Source of the DNA: Euzebya pacifica
Lineage (GTDB): Bacteria; Actinomycetota; Nitriliruptoria; Euzebyales; Euzebyaceae
NCBI RefSeq assembly: GCF_003344865.1
Contig: NZ_CP031165.1
Span: 1,405,910 to 1,469,909 of the forward strand
Length of the DNA: 64,000 nucleotides
Reading direction: 5' to 3'
Of this stretch, positions 8,859 through 17,106 are shown piece by piece; the first letter of the stretch is position 1, and each line of letters starts with the position of its first letter. The notes beneath the pieces were generated by a model. It made no database searches and was not told the DNA's origin. It worked only from the letters and a program-made list of their open reading frames with translations. Made by a program: the position numbers and the translations under genes.

Positions 8859-9503
8859 TCAGCGAAGGACCTCGGCGACCCGACCGAGCGCGGTCGGGAT
8901 CTGGGCGTCGATGCGGGTCGCGTCGACGTTGACGACACACCCGCCGGAGGTGACGGCCGGGTCGGCGATCAGCTCGACTCCGCGGCCGGGAAGCAGGTCG
9001 TCAACCGGTCCCATGGCCTGGATGTCAGCGGGGTTCATCCGGATGCGGACGTCGCCCTCCTCGGGCACGAGCTCGATCGCACGGCAGATGGCGTCGCGTC
9101 CGGGGTCGGCCGCGGACGTGATCTCCCGCTCGAGCACGATCTCGGCGATGCGCAGGGCGAGCAGGGCCGTCTGGTCGGCGACGTGCTCCAGCGAGGCGAC
9201 CTCGCGCTCGCGCAGGTCGGCGACTGCGCCCAGCAGGGCGTCGAGGGCCGCACGGTGACGCTGTTCGGTCTCGGCCGCCCGATCCAGGGCGTCCTGCTGG
9301 CCGGCCACGAGCCCGGCGTCGTAGCCGGCCTGCCAGCCCTCCTGCTGGGCCTTGTCACGAAGGGCATCCAGGGTGGCGGCGTCGACCTGGGCCATCCCAC
9401 GGGGACGACGGGGGTCCGACATCGCGGGCACGACCGCTGGCCGGCCGGCGACCGCACCCCGGAGGATGCCGACGCGCGGGGCCCGGTCACTCAACGAACT
9501 CAT
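8859..9503 (-). CDS. fliH: Flagellar assembly protein FliH
   Basis: 214 aa. FliH dimers bind FliI and dock it on the C-ring. ATG at 9503 is preferred over the adjacent GTG at 9506 because AGGAG lies 5 nt from the ATG. The N-terminus is variable. Residues 40-90 are rich in Gln/Gly/Ala (QEGWQAGYDAGLVAGQQ), the GxxxG-type helical segment typical of FliH. The C-terminal half (LALRIAEIVLEREIT; GDVRIRMNPADI; DPAVTSGGCVVNVDAT) is the FliH/V-type ATPase E-subunit-like domain. It overlaps the end of fliG by 17 nt. Last gene of the flgB-fliH unit. Confidence 0.92.
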   Translation of the reverse strand: MSSLSDRAPRVGILRGAVAGRPAVVPAMSDPRRPRGMAQVDAATLDALRDKAQQEGWQAGYDAGLVAGQQDALDRAAETEQRHRAALDALLGAVADLREREVASLEHVADQTALLALRIAEIVLEREITSAADPGRDAICRAIELVPEEGDVRIRMNPADIQAMGPVDDLLPGRGVELIADPAVTSGGCVVNVDATRIDAQIPTALGRVAEVLR

Positions 9504-10506
9504 CACCGCTCCTGCTCAGGACGATCTGGCCGGCTTCCTCAAGGGTGCGGATGACCCGCACGATCGACCCCTGCGCGGTCTCGACGTCCTTGAGCCGCAC
9601 GGGACCCATCAGGTCGATCTCCTCCATCAGGGCGGCGCCGGCACGCTCGGACATGTTCCGCTGGATCTTCTCCTTGACCGTCGCGGGCACGCCCTTGAGG
9701 GCAACGGCCAGGTCCTTGTTGTCGACCTGCCGCAGGATCAGCTGGACCGAACGGTCGTCGAGGGTGGTGATGTCCTCGAAGACGAACATCAGCTGGCGCA
9801 CCTCGTCGGCAAGCTCGGAGTTCGCCGTCTCGAGGCCTTCGAGGATGAGGCGTTCGGTGCCGCGATCCGCACGGTTCAGGATCTCCACGAGGGCGTCGAC
9901 GCCCCCGGCTTCGGAGAAGTCGCTCTGGCTCAGCACCGACGACAGCTTGCGCTCGAGGGTCCGTTCGACGCGTTCGATGACCTCGGGGGAGGTGCGGTCC
10001 ATCAGCGCCACCCGGACCGCGACATCGCGCTGCAGGCCCTCGGGCAGGCTGCCGAGCACCATGGCGGCGGAGTCGGGCAACATGTGCGCCAGGACCAACG
10101 CGATGGTCTGCGGGTGTTCCTCGGAGATGAACGACAGGACCTGGCGGGGGTCGGTGTTGCGGAGGAACTCGAAGGGCGCCTCGTGGATCTGCGCGGCGAG
10201 CAGGTCCATGATCTCGTAGGCCTTCTCGTCCCCGAGGGACACCTCCAGCATGGCCCGGGCGAACTCCAGGCCACCGGTGGCGATGTTGACCTTCGCCGAG
10301 GCCATGTCGCGGAACTCCTTGAGCACGCTGTCGACGATCTCGGTCGGCACCGTTGGCAGGCGGGCGATCTCGGCGGCCACCTCGGCGACCTCCGACTCGC
10401 GCATGGTCTTGAGGATCCGTCCGGCACGGTCCTTGCCGACGGCCATCAGCAGGATGGCGACCTTCTGCGTGCCGTTCAGCTCGCTGATCTCTGCGATCGC
10501 GCTCAT
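9487..10506 (-). CDS. fliG: Flagellar motor switch protein FliG
   Basis: 339 aa. FliG sits on the MS ring, interacts with the stator and sets rotation direction. The three armadillo-like domains are seen in order: N-terminal FliF-binding (NGTQKVAILLMAVGK...), middle domain with the EHPQTIALVLAHM signature for FliM binding, and C-terminal domain with the charged torque helix (LDDRSVQLILRQVDNKDLAVALKG). The QEHPQ motif appears as EEHPQ. Start ATG overlaps the fliF stop (ATGA). Length and spacing are those of the family. fliM, fliN and motAB are not in this window. Confidence 0.97.
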   Translation of the reverse strand: MSAIAEISELNGTQKVAILLMAVGKDRAGRILKTMRESEVAEVAAEIARLPTVPTEIVDSVLKEFRDMASAKVNIATGGLEFARAMLEVSLGDEKAYEIMDLLAAQIHEAPFEFLRNTDPRQVLSFISEEHPQTIALVLAHMLPDSAAMVLGSLPEGLQRDVAVRVALMDRTSPEVIERVERTLERKLSSVLSQSDFSEAGGVDALVEILNRADRGTERLILEGLETANSELADEVRQLMFVFEDITTLDDRSVQLILRQVDNKDLAVALKGVPATVKEKIQRNMSERAGAALMEEIDLMGPVRLKDVETAQGSIVRVIRTLEEAGQIVLSRSGDEFVE

Positions 10507-12092
10507 GCCGACATCCAGCCGCGCAGCAGACCAGCCATGTCGTCACCCTGGCCGTCGATCAAGCTGGTGACCTCGTCGGTCAGGTCGGGGCCTGCCTCGA
10601 GCTGGTTGAGCTCCTCGTCGCTGAGCACTTCCGCGGCGTCGTCGTCGCTGCCCGCTTCGAGGGAGGCGAGGTCCAGCGGGATGGTCTCGGCCTGCCGCTG
10701 GGGAAGGGACTTCCGGGCGGACCGCCACGCGAGGAAGAGCACGATCATGACGATCAGCACCGAACCGATCGTGCGGATGAGGTCGAACATGCGCTCCTGG
10801 CCGGCAGCGGCAGCGGCTTCCTCAGCTGCAGCAGCTGCGTCCTCGGCAGCGGTGGCGTCGAAGGGGAGGGCAGAGACCTCGATGACGTCGCCACGGACGG
10901 CGTCGAAGCCCACCGCGGCCTCGACGAGGGCCTGGACCTGTGCCGCGTCGGCACCCTCGCGGTTGGCGTCCAGCAGGACGGCCACCGAGAGGCGGTCGAC
11001 CGAGCCGGGGGCGCTGAGGATGTCCTGGACGGAACGGTCGACGGCGAAGCGCGTCGAGCCGTCGCTGAGGGTGTAGTTGGTCGTCTCGCCCTCCGCGCCG
11101 ACGAGGGGCTGGCCGTCGGGACCGAGGACCCCCACCGACGGGGCGCCGACGCCCTCGTAGCTCTCGGTGGTCGTCGTGGACTCCAGCGGGATGCCGTTGA
11201 CCCCACCGGCGGCGTTGCCGAAGGTCTCCGTCGTCTGCTGGATGCGGTCGAAGTTGAGATCGGCAGTCACCGTGACGACGGCGTTGTTGGGTCCCACGAC
11301 CTGCTGGAGCATGGTCTCGACGTCAGCGGCGAGGCGGGACTCGAAGGTGCTGGTCTGGTACTGGCGCATGTCGCCAGCGGCGGCGCTGGTGCCGTCCTCG
11401 CCGGGCTGGTGCAGCAGGTTCCCCGACGCGTCGGTCACCGTGACCTGATCGGCCGTCAGCCCCTGGACGCTGCCGGAGACCAGGTTGACGATGGCCTGCA
11501 CCTGCATCGGCGTGAGGTCACCCATCGTGTTGAGCAGGACCGACGCGGTGGCCCGCTCGTTGTCCTGCACGAAGAGGTCCTCCTCGGGGATGACGAGGTG
11601 CACCATCGCCGACTCGACGGCCTCCATCGCGGAGATGGTCCGCGACAGCTCGCCCTCGACGGCGCGCTGGTAGTCCACGCGCATCTGGAACTCGGAGGTG
11701 GTGATGCCGTTCTCGTCCAGCAGGGAGTAGCCGGCGGTGTTGGACGGCACCAGGCCGGCCGAGGACATGTCCAGCCGGAGCCCGAGCTGGTCGGACCGCG
11801 GGACCATGACGGTGCGGCCGCCGTCGCTGAGCTGGTAGTCCACACCGCGGGCGGTCAGCTCGTCGGTGATGGCCGCGGCGTCCTCGGCCTCGAGGTTGGT
11901 GAACAAGGGGGCCATGGACGGCTCGGAGACCCAGCGCATGAAGAACATGCCGGCGGCGAGCAGGGCGATGATGGCCAGGGCCGTCGTCGTCTTCTGCCCG
12001 GTGGTGAACCCCGACAGGATGCCGTTGGCCTTGTCGCGGGCCTGCTCGGCGAGCTGCTGCGGCGAGCGCTCGCGGGTGGTGGTGTCAGCCAT
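10503..12092 (-). CDS. fliF: Flagellar MS-ring protein FliF
   Basis: 529 aa. Forms the MS ring in the cytoplasmic membrane, the base on which the motor and export gate assemble. N-terminal membrane segment about residues 36-54 (TALAIIALLAAGMFFMRWV), YscJ/FliF ring-building domains 60-230 (MAPLFTNLEAEDAAAITDEL; LVIPEEDLFVQDNERATASV), FliF C-domain, then a second membrane segment near 435-452 (IGSVLIVMIVLFLAW) and a cytoplasmic acidic tail that binds FliG (EEVLSDEELNQLEAG-like). ATG follows the fliE stop by 18 nt. Confidence 0.97.
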   Translation of the reverse strand: MADTTTRERSPQQLAEQARDKANGILSGFTTGQKTTTALAIIALLAAGMFFMRWVSEPSMAPLFTNLEAEDAAAITDELTARGVDYQLSDGGRTVMVPRSDQLGLRLDMSSAGLVPSNTAGYSLLDENGITTSEFQMRVDYQRAVEGELSRTISAMEAVESAMVHLVIPEEDLFVQDNERATASVLLNTMGDLTPMQVQAIVNLVSGSVQGLTADQVTVTDASGNLLHQPGEDGTSAAAGDMRQYQTSTFESRLAADVETMLQQVVGPNNAVVTVTADLNFDRIQQTTETFGNAAGGVNGIPLESTTTTESYEGVGAPSVGVLGPDGQPLVGAEGETTNYTLSDGSTRFAVDRSVQDILSAPGSVDRLSVAVLLDANREGADAAQVQALVEAAVGFDAVRGDVIEVSALPFDATAAEDAAAAAEEAAAAAGQERMFDLIRTIGSVLIVMIVLFLAWRSARKSLPQRQAETIPLDLASLEAGSDDDAAEVLSDEELNQLEAGPDLTDEVTSLIDGQGDDMAGLLRGWMSA

Positions 12093-12110
12093 TGGTGGTT
12101 CCTGCGCTCA

Positions 12111-12449
12111 TCAGACCTGCATCCTCATGATCTCGTTGAACGACTCCAGCGCCTTGTTGCGCACGGCGACGGTCAGCTCGGTCGCGAGCTGCGCCTGCGT
12201 GGCGGCGATCATGTAGTCGTGGACGTTCTCCAGCTGTCCGGTGGCGGCCTGCTGGGCAAGCCCGTCGGCGACCTGGTGGCTTTCCTGGACCGACCCGAGG
12301 GCGTCGGCGATGGCCTTGCCGAAGCCGGCGCCGTCGGTGGCCCCGGTGGCCTGGCCGGCAGCCGGTTGGCCGCCGGTCGGGGCCATCGTCGGGCGGGCGA
12401 TGGGGCCCGTGCCGGTCATCGGCCGGGCGCTGATCGGGGGGATGGCCAT
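12111..12449 (-). CDS. fliE: Flagellar hook-basal body protein FliE
   Basis: 112 aa. FliE joins the MS ring to the proximal rod. The first 35 residues are Pro/Thr/Gly-rich; the rest matches FliE: FGKAIADALGSVQESHQVAD, then LENVHDYMIAATQAQLATEL and the terminal EIMRMQV, which is characteristic. Start is the ATG at 12449, 3 nt after the flgC stop; the in-frame ATG at 12419 would remove only a non-conserved part. Order flgB-flgC-fliE-fliF is the common bacterial arrangement. Confidence 0.93.
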   Translation of the reverse strand: MAIPPISARPMTGTGPIARPTMAPTGGQPAAGQATGATDGAGFGKAIADALGSVQESHQVADGLAQQAATGQLENVHDYMIAATQAQLATELTVAVRNKALESFNEIMRMQV

Positions 12450-12452
12450 GGC

Positions 12453-12845
12453 CTAGGACCGTCCCAGCTGCAGGGCAGCTCGGTAGGCGTCACGGGCGGT
12501 CTCGACGACGCTGAGGTTCGCTTGGTAGCCGCGCTGGGCCAGCATGAGCGAGGTCATCTGCGACCCCATGTCCATGTCGGGAAGGCGAACCATGCCGTCG
12601 GCGTCGGCCAACGGGTGGTCGGGCTGGTGTGCCAGCCGACCCTCGGCGCTGCCGTACTCGACACCGGCGACCCGCGCGCCGGCACCCTCGACGGCCTGGG
12701 CCATCACGTAGCGCGCCTGGAACGCGGGTTCGTCGGTGCTGCGGACGGTGTTGAGGTTGGCGATGTTGTCCGACGTGGCGTCGAGCCACGTGCGGTGCAC
12801 CTGCAGGCCGGAGTGGGCGGTGCTGATCGCGCCGAACATGCTCAT
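12453..12845 (-). CDS. flgC: Proximal rod protein FlgC
   Basis: 130 aa. Rod subunit. N-terminus MSMFGAISTAHSGLQVHR with SDNIANLNTV is the rod-family motif. The C-terminus DMDMGSQMTSLMLAQRGYQA plus VETARDAYRAALQLGR is the FlgC helix. It is 3 nt after the flgB stop. The central segment is typical in length. The NTVRSTDEPAFQARYV stretch replaces the usual NT(x)TPGGGPYRR-like text, as in other FlgC proteins that lack the glycine run. Confidence 0.95.
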   Translation of the reverse strand: MSMFGAISTAHSGLQVHRTWLDATSDNIANLNTVRSTDEPAFQARYVMAQAVEGAGARVAGVEYGSAEGRLAHQPDHPLADADGMVRLPDMDMGSQMTSLMLAQRGYQANLSVVETARDAYRAALQLGRS

Positions 12846-12848
12846 GCG

Positions 12849-13220
12849 CTATGCCCCCTGGCTGATCGCGGTGCGGAGCAGGCGGAACTTGCCGTTCATC
12901 GCCTCGAGGACCGTGGAGTAAGCCAGCTCGTTGGTGGTCTGGGACACGACTTCGTCGTCGAGGCTCACGTTGTTGCCGTTCAGCCGGGTGGCGGCGTCCG
13001 ACATCGTCCGGTCGGCGGCAACGCTCCCGACTCCCGCCGCATCGACCCGTCCGGTCCGGGCGCCCTCGAGCGCACGTTGGATGGAGTCCTCGAACGACAC
13101 GCGACCCGCCAGGTAGTGCGGCGTGTCGACGTTGGCGATGTTGTCGGCGATCACGCGGCGTCTCGTCGACAGGCCGCTCAGTGCCGAGTGCAACGCGGCC
13201 GAGGTGACGTCGTACACCAC
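12849..13220 (-). CDS. flgB: Proximal rod protein FlgB
   Basis: 123 aa from GTG (tandem GTG GTG), with GGAGG 7 nt upstream. N-terminal helix ALHSALSGLSTRRRVIADNI and ANVDTPHYLAGRVSFED are the FlgB/rod signature; the C-terminus ELAYSTVLEAMNGKFRLLRT is the FlgB helix. It is the first gene of flgB-flgC-fliE-fliF-fliG-fliH; the sigma-28-like promoter lies 90 nt upstream. Confidence 0.95.
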   Translation of the reverse strand: MVYDVTSAALHSALSGLSTRRRVIADNIANVDTPHYLAGRVSFEDSIQRALEGARTGRVDAAGVGSVAADRTMSDAATRLNGNNVSLDDEVVSQTTNELAYSTVLEAMNGKFRLLRTAISQGA

Positions 13221-13282
13221 GGGAATGCCTCCAGGATCGGTCAGGTCAACAGGGTTGCCGCCGATCCATGGCGGTGAGCTAC

Positions 13283-13300
13283 GACACGATCCTTCGCGTC
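13283..13300 (-). promoter_or_regulatory. GGA-loop hairpin in the flgB 5' leader
   Basis: Minus strand GACGCGA pairs with TCGTGTC around an AGGA tetraloop (7-bp stem with one G-U pair). The block starts about 10 nt after the -10 box of the flgB promoter. The counterpart before fliI is at 8751-8768. It resembles a CsrA recognition hairpin; no protein is shown to bind it. Confidence 0.45.
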
Positions 13301-13309
13301 AGGTCCTCC

Positions 13310-13335
13310 GATCGGCCACCGGTGTCCCGCCCTTA
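13310..13335 (-). promoter_or_regulatory. Sigma-28 (FliA)-type promoter of the flgB operon
   Basis: Minus-strand TAAG (13332-13335), 15 nt, GCCGATC (13310-13316), the same architecture as at 8777-8802. It would drive flgB-fliH from the FliA-type sigma factor encoded at 24454-25338. The rest of 13221-13508 holds the flgB leader and the upstream region of the diguanylate cyclase on the other strand, with a G-run inverted repeat near 13446-13470. Confidence 0.65.
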
Positions 13336-13508
13336 GCAGAGCGTGATCAAAAAGTGGCAGAACGGAACCAGCTGGGTGCGCCGTCGCTGGGTCGACCCAT
13401 CACGGATCCTGCGTGCCACCCGGGTATCGTTCCGTGGGGACGGGAGACCCCCCGCCGCGGGGTCCCCACCACCGCCGTGCGGGGGGTACCGCAACGTCAG
13501 GAACAGCC

Positions 13509-14897
13509 ATGCAGACCGCGCCGTCGCCGCCCGTCAGATCTGCCGATCCCGTGGTCCTGCTCGTTGAGGACGACCCAGCACATCAGGTGCTGGTCGCCGC
13601 CGAGCTCGAGCCCGCCGGTGTGCACGTGGCGCCGGTCGACACGATGTTCGGGGCGCTCGAAATGCTTGCCTTGCAACGTGGCGCCTTCGACGTCGTCGTG
13701 GTCGACCTCGGCCTGCCCGACATCGACGGCATGAACTCCCTGGAGACCATCCTGCAGGCCGTCGGGGTGCCGGTGATCGTGCACAGCGGCAGCGTCGAAC
13801 CGGAGCTCGCCGAACGCGCACGGAGGATCGGCGCAGCCTCGGTGGTGCCGAAGGACGCGGGCCCCGACGCGCTGCTCGCTGCGGTGGAGGAGGTCCTCGG
13901 CGATCGACCGGCGCCGCTGCTCGGCGTCCCCGCGGGGATGGGCACCGAACCCGTCGCGGCCGACTTCGAGGAGGCGGCGAGACGGACCCTGGAGTTCCTC
14001 CAGGCCCACGTCCCCATGGGTGCCTGGATGGTCACCCGTGTCGTCGGCGAGGACTGGGTGGTCCTCGACGCAGTCGGCCAGGGGTACGACGTGGCGCCCA
14101 ACAGCGTGCTGCGCTGGTCCGACAGCTTCTGTTCGCGGATGGTGGAGGGTGAGGGGCCCAACGTCACCACCGCGGCATCCGAGCTGCCGGTGTACCGCCA
14201 GGCCCCGGTCTTCGACCAGCTCGACATCGAGACCTACGTCGGGTTGCCCCTTGCCATCGAGGGGGAGGGGTTGTTCGGCACCCTCTGCGGCATCGACCCG
14301 GAGCGGTCCACCGTGCCCCTGGACACCCTGGAGCCGTTCCTCCTCCACATCGCGGACCTGCTGACCACGGCGCTGGCCCTGGACCTCGAGCGTGATCGCC
14401 TCCAGCGGCGGCTGGACCTGGCCAAGGTCGCCTCACGCACCGATGCCCTGACCGGCCTGCCCAACCGACGTGCGTTCGACCTGCTGCTGAAGCTGGAGGA
14501 GGCCCGGTGCCGGCGGTTCGGGTCCTCGGCGACGATCCTCGTCATGGACCTGGACGGGCTCAAGGTCCGCAACGACACCGAGGGGCATGCCGCGGGTGAT
14601 GGCTACCTGCGGGCGGCGGGGGCGGCCCTGTCCAGCGTCGTGCGGGCCTCCGACATGGCCTTCCGCATCGGTGGCGACGAGTTCGCGGTGATCGCGGCCC
14701 CTGCGCCGGCGGTGCCCGAGACGCTGGTCTCCCGGGTCAACAAGGCGTTGGCGACCGGTGGCGTCGAGGCGTCGGTCGGGATCGCCACGCGTCGGCCGGA
14801 CGAGTCACTGGACGACGTGTTGTCGCGTGCCGACGAGCGGATGTACGACCTGAAGCGTCGACGGTCGACGCGCGAGGGGCACTCGCCCGCTGGTTAG
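13509..14897 (+). CDS. Receiver-GAF-GGDEF diguanylate cyclase
   Basis: 462 aa. Domains in order: response-regulator receiver (15-130) with acidic pocket EDD (20-22), phospho-acceptor Asp66 (DVVVVDLGLP) and a Lys in VVPKDAG; GAF sensor (about 155-295); GGDEF domain (310-460) with intact GGDEF at 388-392 and an inhibitory I-site RASD at 379-382. It should make c-di-GMP under phosphorylation and ligand control, with product feedback. Start ATG at 13509 has AGGAA upstream; the frame is open farther upstream but without coding character. It converges with the fliT-like gene, the two stops overlapping by two bases. Its place between flagellar operons suggests a link to the motile/sessile switch. 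Confidence 0.93.
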   Translation: MQTAPSPPVRSADPVVLLVEDDPAHQVLVAAELEPAGVHVAPVDTMFGALEMLALQRGAFDVVVVDLGLPDIDGMNSLETILQAVGVPVIVHSGSVEPELAERARRIGAASVVPKDAGPDALLAAVEEVLGDRPAPLLGVPAGMGTEPVAADFEEAARRTLEFLQAHVPMGAWMVTRVVGEDWVVLDAVGQGYDVAPNSVLRWSDSFCSRMVEGEGPNVTTAASELPVYRQAPVFDQLDIETYVGLPLAIEGEGLFGTLCGIDPERSTVPLDTLEPFLLHIADLLTTALALDLERDRLQRRLDLAKVASRTDALTGLPNRRAFDLLLKLEEARCRRFGSSATILVMDLDGLKVRNDTEGHAAGDGYLRAAGAALSSVVRASDMAFRIGGDEFAVIAAPAPAVPETLVSRVNKALATGGVEASVGIATRRPDESLDDVLSRADERMYDLKRRRSTREGHSPAG

Positions 14898-15190
14898 ACC
14901 GTGACGTCCAGGCGGCTGGCCCGTCGGGGCGCGGGCTGGGTCGGCCGGTGCTCGAGCTTGTCCGACACCACCGTGAGGGCCCGGGCCATGATCCGTTCGA
15001 GCTCGCGTGAGCGCTCGAGCAGCCGGAGCGCACGCTCGACCGCGACCGAGGGCATCGTGCCGAGGTCGTCGGGTGCGAGGAACGGGGGCACACCGGCCGG
15101 GTCGCCGCTGCTGATGGCCTCACCGACGGCGTCGAGGCGTGCCTCGTAGCTGTCCAGCGCGGCCTCCCACGCGGTGCCCATGGTTGTCAC
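14894..15190 (-). CDS. Small protein in fliT position
   Basis: 98 aa from GTG 15190, which overlaps the fliS stop (GTGA); an ATG at 15181 would give 95 aa. The chain is mostly helical: WEAALDSYEARLDAVGEAIS, then VERALRLLERSRELERIMARAL. Size, helical content and the position right after fliS suggest a FliT-like export chaperone (FliT binds FliD). Sequence identity to FliT cannot be judged by eye, so the name is not assigned. Its TAA stop overlaps the TAG of the converging diguanylate cyclase gene. Confidence 0.65.
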   Translation of the reverse strand: MTTMGTAWEAALDSYEARLDAVGEAISSGDPAGVPPFLAPDDLGTMPSVAVERALRLLERSRELERIMARALTVVSDKLEHRPTQPAPRRASRLDVTV

Positions 15191-15636
15191 GTGGTGACCG
15201 CTTGGAGGGGCTGGGTCGACTGGTGCAGCTGCTGGGCTGATGCCGCCCGGGACGTCAGGTCCTCGGCCAGGCCGGATGCGGCCTGGCGCCAGGCTGTCGC
15301 GAGCGGTTCGACGAGTCCCCGACAGATCTGGATCCGTGCCGCGTCCTTGGTCACGTTGGCCGTGATGAGCTCGTTGTGGAGGAACCGGTACAGCGCCAGC
15401 AGCGTGGGGCCCCCCGACCACAGGCTGGGGTCGAGGCTGGACTCCAGCTCCAGGACGATGTCCTGGGCATGGGTCAGCTGGGCGTTGACGGCCTCGAGGT
15501 CACGACGCTCCAACGCTTCCCCGGCACGGGTGATGTCCAGGAGCAGGCGGTCGTAGAGCATGACGACGAGCTGCTGGGGGCTGACGGTCTGGATGGCGTC
15601 GGTCACGTACCGGCGTCGGGCGCTGGCGAGCGTCAT
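15187..15636 (-). CDS. fliS: Flagellin export chaperone FliS
   Basis: 149 aa. FliS binds the C-terminal D0 helix of flagellin and keeps it unpolymerised until export; with FliW and CsrA it takes part in flagellin homeostasis in Bacillus. Conserved N-terminus YVTDAIQTVSPQQLVVMLYDRLLLDI and a long helix LERRDLEAVNAQLTHAQDIV; LYRFLHNELITANVTKDA matches the FliS four-helix bundle. The C-terminal 20 residues are extra. It sits 90 nt after fliD, and its stop overlaps the next gene. Confidence 0.95.
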   Translation of the reverse strand: MTLASARRRYVTDAIQTVSPQQLVVMLYDRLLLDITRAGEALERRDLEAVNAQLTHAQDIVLELESSLDPSLWSGGPTLLALYRFLHNELITANVTKDAARIQICRGLVEPLATAWRQAASGLAEDLTSRAASAQQLHQSTQPLQAVTT

Positions 15637-15675
15637 GGCGAGTCGGGACCCTTCCGGGTGTCGATGGGGTTGGAC

Positions 15676-15724
15676 GTCCTCCTCCTATCGGCAGGAGGAC
15701 GGGCTGCAGGAGGGGCGCGGCCCC
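15676..15724 (-). terminator. Two hairpins between fliD and fliS
   Basis: GTCCTCCT/AGGAGGAC (15676-15700) and GGGGC/GCCCC (15712-15724). They fill the 90-nt gap between fliD and fliS. They may attenuate read-through or stabilise the fliD mRNA. A GCCGAT sequence occurs in the first hairpin, but no TAA box lies 15 nt upstream, so it was not called a promoter. Confidence 0.3.
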
Positions 15725-15726
15725 GG

Positions 15727-17103
15727 TTACTTGGCGGAGTTGGCCTGCAGCTGGGGTAGCTGGCTGGTCAGCCAGTCACCCTGGGCCTGCATGCTGGAGA
15801 GGGCGACCTCCAGCGCGGAGAACTGGCGTTGCAGGGCCGTTCGTCGCAGCTCGACACGGATGTCGATCGCCGCGATCTGGTCCTCCATCGTCCGGTTGGT
15901 GGACTCCCGTGCCTCGATGGCGGTGGCGAACAGTCCGGTGTTGAGCGTCGTCGCCTGGGAAGCGAGCGACTCCAGCCGCTGGGCCAGGCCGGGGTTGGCG
16001 TCGTCGTCGGACCGGAACATGGCCACCACGTCGTCGGGACGGTCGGCCAACGCCTCGCGGAACGCGGTCTCGTCGAACTCCAGCTTCCCGTCGCGGGTCG
16101 ACTCGATGCCGATCAGGCCTGCGGACTGGAAGTGGGTGTTGCCCACGCTGTAGGTCACGGCGTTGAGCAGCTGGGTTCGCAGCGAGCGCATCGTGGGGTC
16201 GTTGGACAACGATCCCTGCGTGCCCTCCAGACCGCTGTCGAGCGCCTGGTCCATGCCGGTGATCAGCGAGTTGATCGCGTCGACGAGCTCGCTGACCTGG
16301 TCCACCAGGGCGTCGGGGTCGGCGTCGATGGACAGCGTGATGGGGGTGGAGCTCGACTCGGTGACGGTGAAGCTGACACCGGAGATGACGTCGTTGAAGG
16401 TGTTGGTCCCCGAGGTCACCGCATACGCGCCCGGGCCGTCGCCGATGGTGACCTGTGCGTCCCGGCCCTGGGTGAGGACGGGCATGCCGGCGGCGAACGT
16501 GGCGTCGAGGTTCGTCGTGTCGATCGTGAAGGTGCCGTCAGCGCCGCTGGAGCCGGACGTGAGCTGCAGCTTGAAGCCGCTCCCGGTGTTGACCGCCTGG
16601 GCGGTGACGGGGAGGGCCGACCACGGCTGCGCCGGGTCGTTGATGTTGGCGATCAGGCTGGACAGCGTGCCGTCGCCGGTGTCGACGTCGTAGTCGGTGC
16701 CGTCGACGGTGATGCGGACCGTGGAGTCGGGCGTGGCAACGACGTCGGTGGACGCCGCCGTCGTGCCGCCGGAGACCAGCCGGTGGGTCGCGGCGAGCTG
16801 GTCCACGGTGAAGGTGAACGAGCCCTGCTCGGCACCCGGTGACGCGGTCGCCACGACGCTGTCGGTGGACGTCGACGCCTGCACGGGTACGAAGTTCTTG
16901 GCCGAACCCGAGAGGGCCTTGGACAGCGTCTCGATGTTGTCGAACGCCGAGGAGAACTTCTGCAGCGACGCGATGGCTGCATCGTTGTTGGAGATCCGCT
17001 GTTCGAGTCGGACCTGGGGCTGTCGTTCCAGCTGGATCAGCTGGTTGATGATGCCTGTCGTGTCCAGACCGGACGCGAGGCCATCGATGCCGAACGTTGC
17101 CAC
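15727..17103 (-). CDS. fliD: Filament cap protein FliD
   Basis: 458 aa from GTG with AGGAG 9 nt upstream. FliD caps the filament tip and inserts flagellin subunits. N-terminal MATFGIDGLASGLDTTGIIN and LIQLERQPQVRLEQRISNND are the FliD_N signature. The middle holds D2/D3 beta domains (GAYAVTSGTNTFNDVISGVS; SFTVTESSSTPITLSID), and the C-terminal FliD_C helix is LEVALSSMQAQGDWLTSQLP. Located 3 nt after the flaG stop, and followed by fliS. Confidence 0.96.
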   Translation of the reverse strand: MATFGIDGLASGLDTTGIINQLIQLERQPQVRLEQRISNNDAAIASLQKFSSAFDNIETLSKALSGSAKNFVPVQASTSTDSVVATASPGAEQGSFTFTVDQLAATHRLVSGGTTAASTDVVATPDSTVRITVDGTDYDVDTGDGTLSSLIANINDPAQPWSALPVTAQAVNTGSGFKLQLTSGSSGADGTFTIDTTNLDATFAAGMPVLTQGRDAQVTIGDGPGAYAVTSGTNTFNDVISGVSFTVTESSSTPITLSIDADPDALVDQVSELVDAINSLITGMDQALDSGLEGTQGSLSNDPTMRSLRTQLLNAVTYSVGNTHFQSAGLIGIESTRDGKLEFDETAFREALADRPDDVVAMFRSDDDANPGLAQRLESLASQATTLNTGLFATAIEARESTNRTMEDQIAAIDIRVELRRTALQRQFSALEVALSSMQAQGDWLTSQLPQLQANSAK

Positions 17104-17106
17104 GGG

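Noticed and set aside
13336..13508. c-di-GMP riboswitch upstream of the diguanylate cyclase
   Set aside because: No GEMM consensus pieces found; only a G/C-rich inverted repeat.
15676..15700. Sigma-28 promoter before fliS (GCCGATAG)
   Set aside because: No TAA-type -35 box 15 nt upstream; sequence is part of a hairpin.
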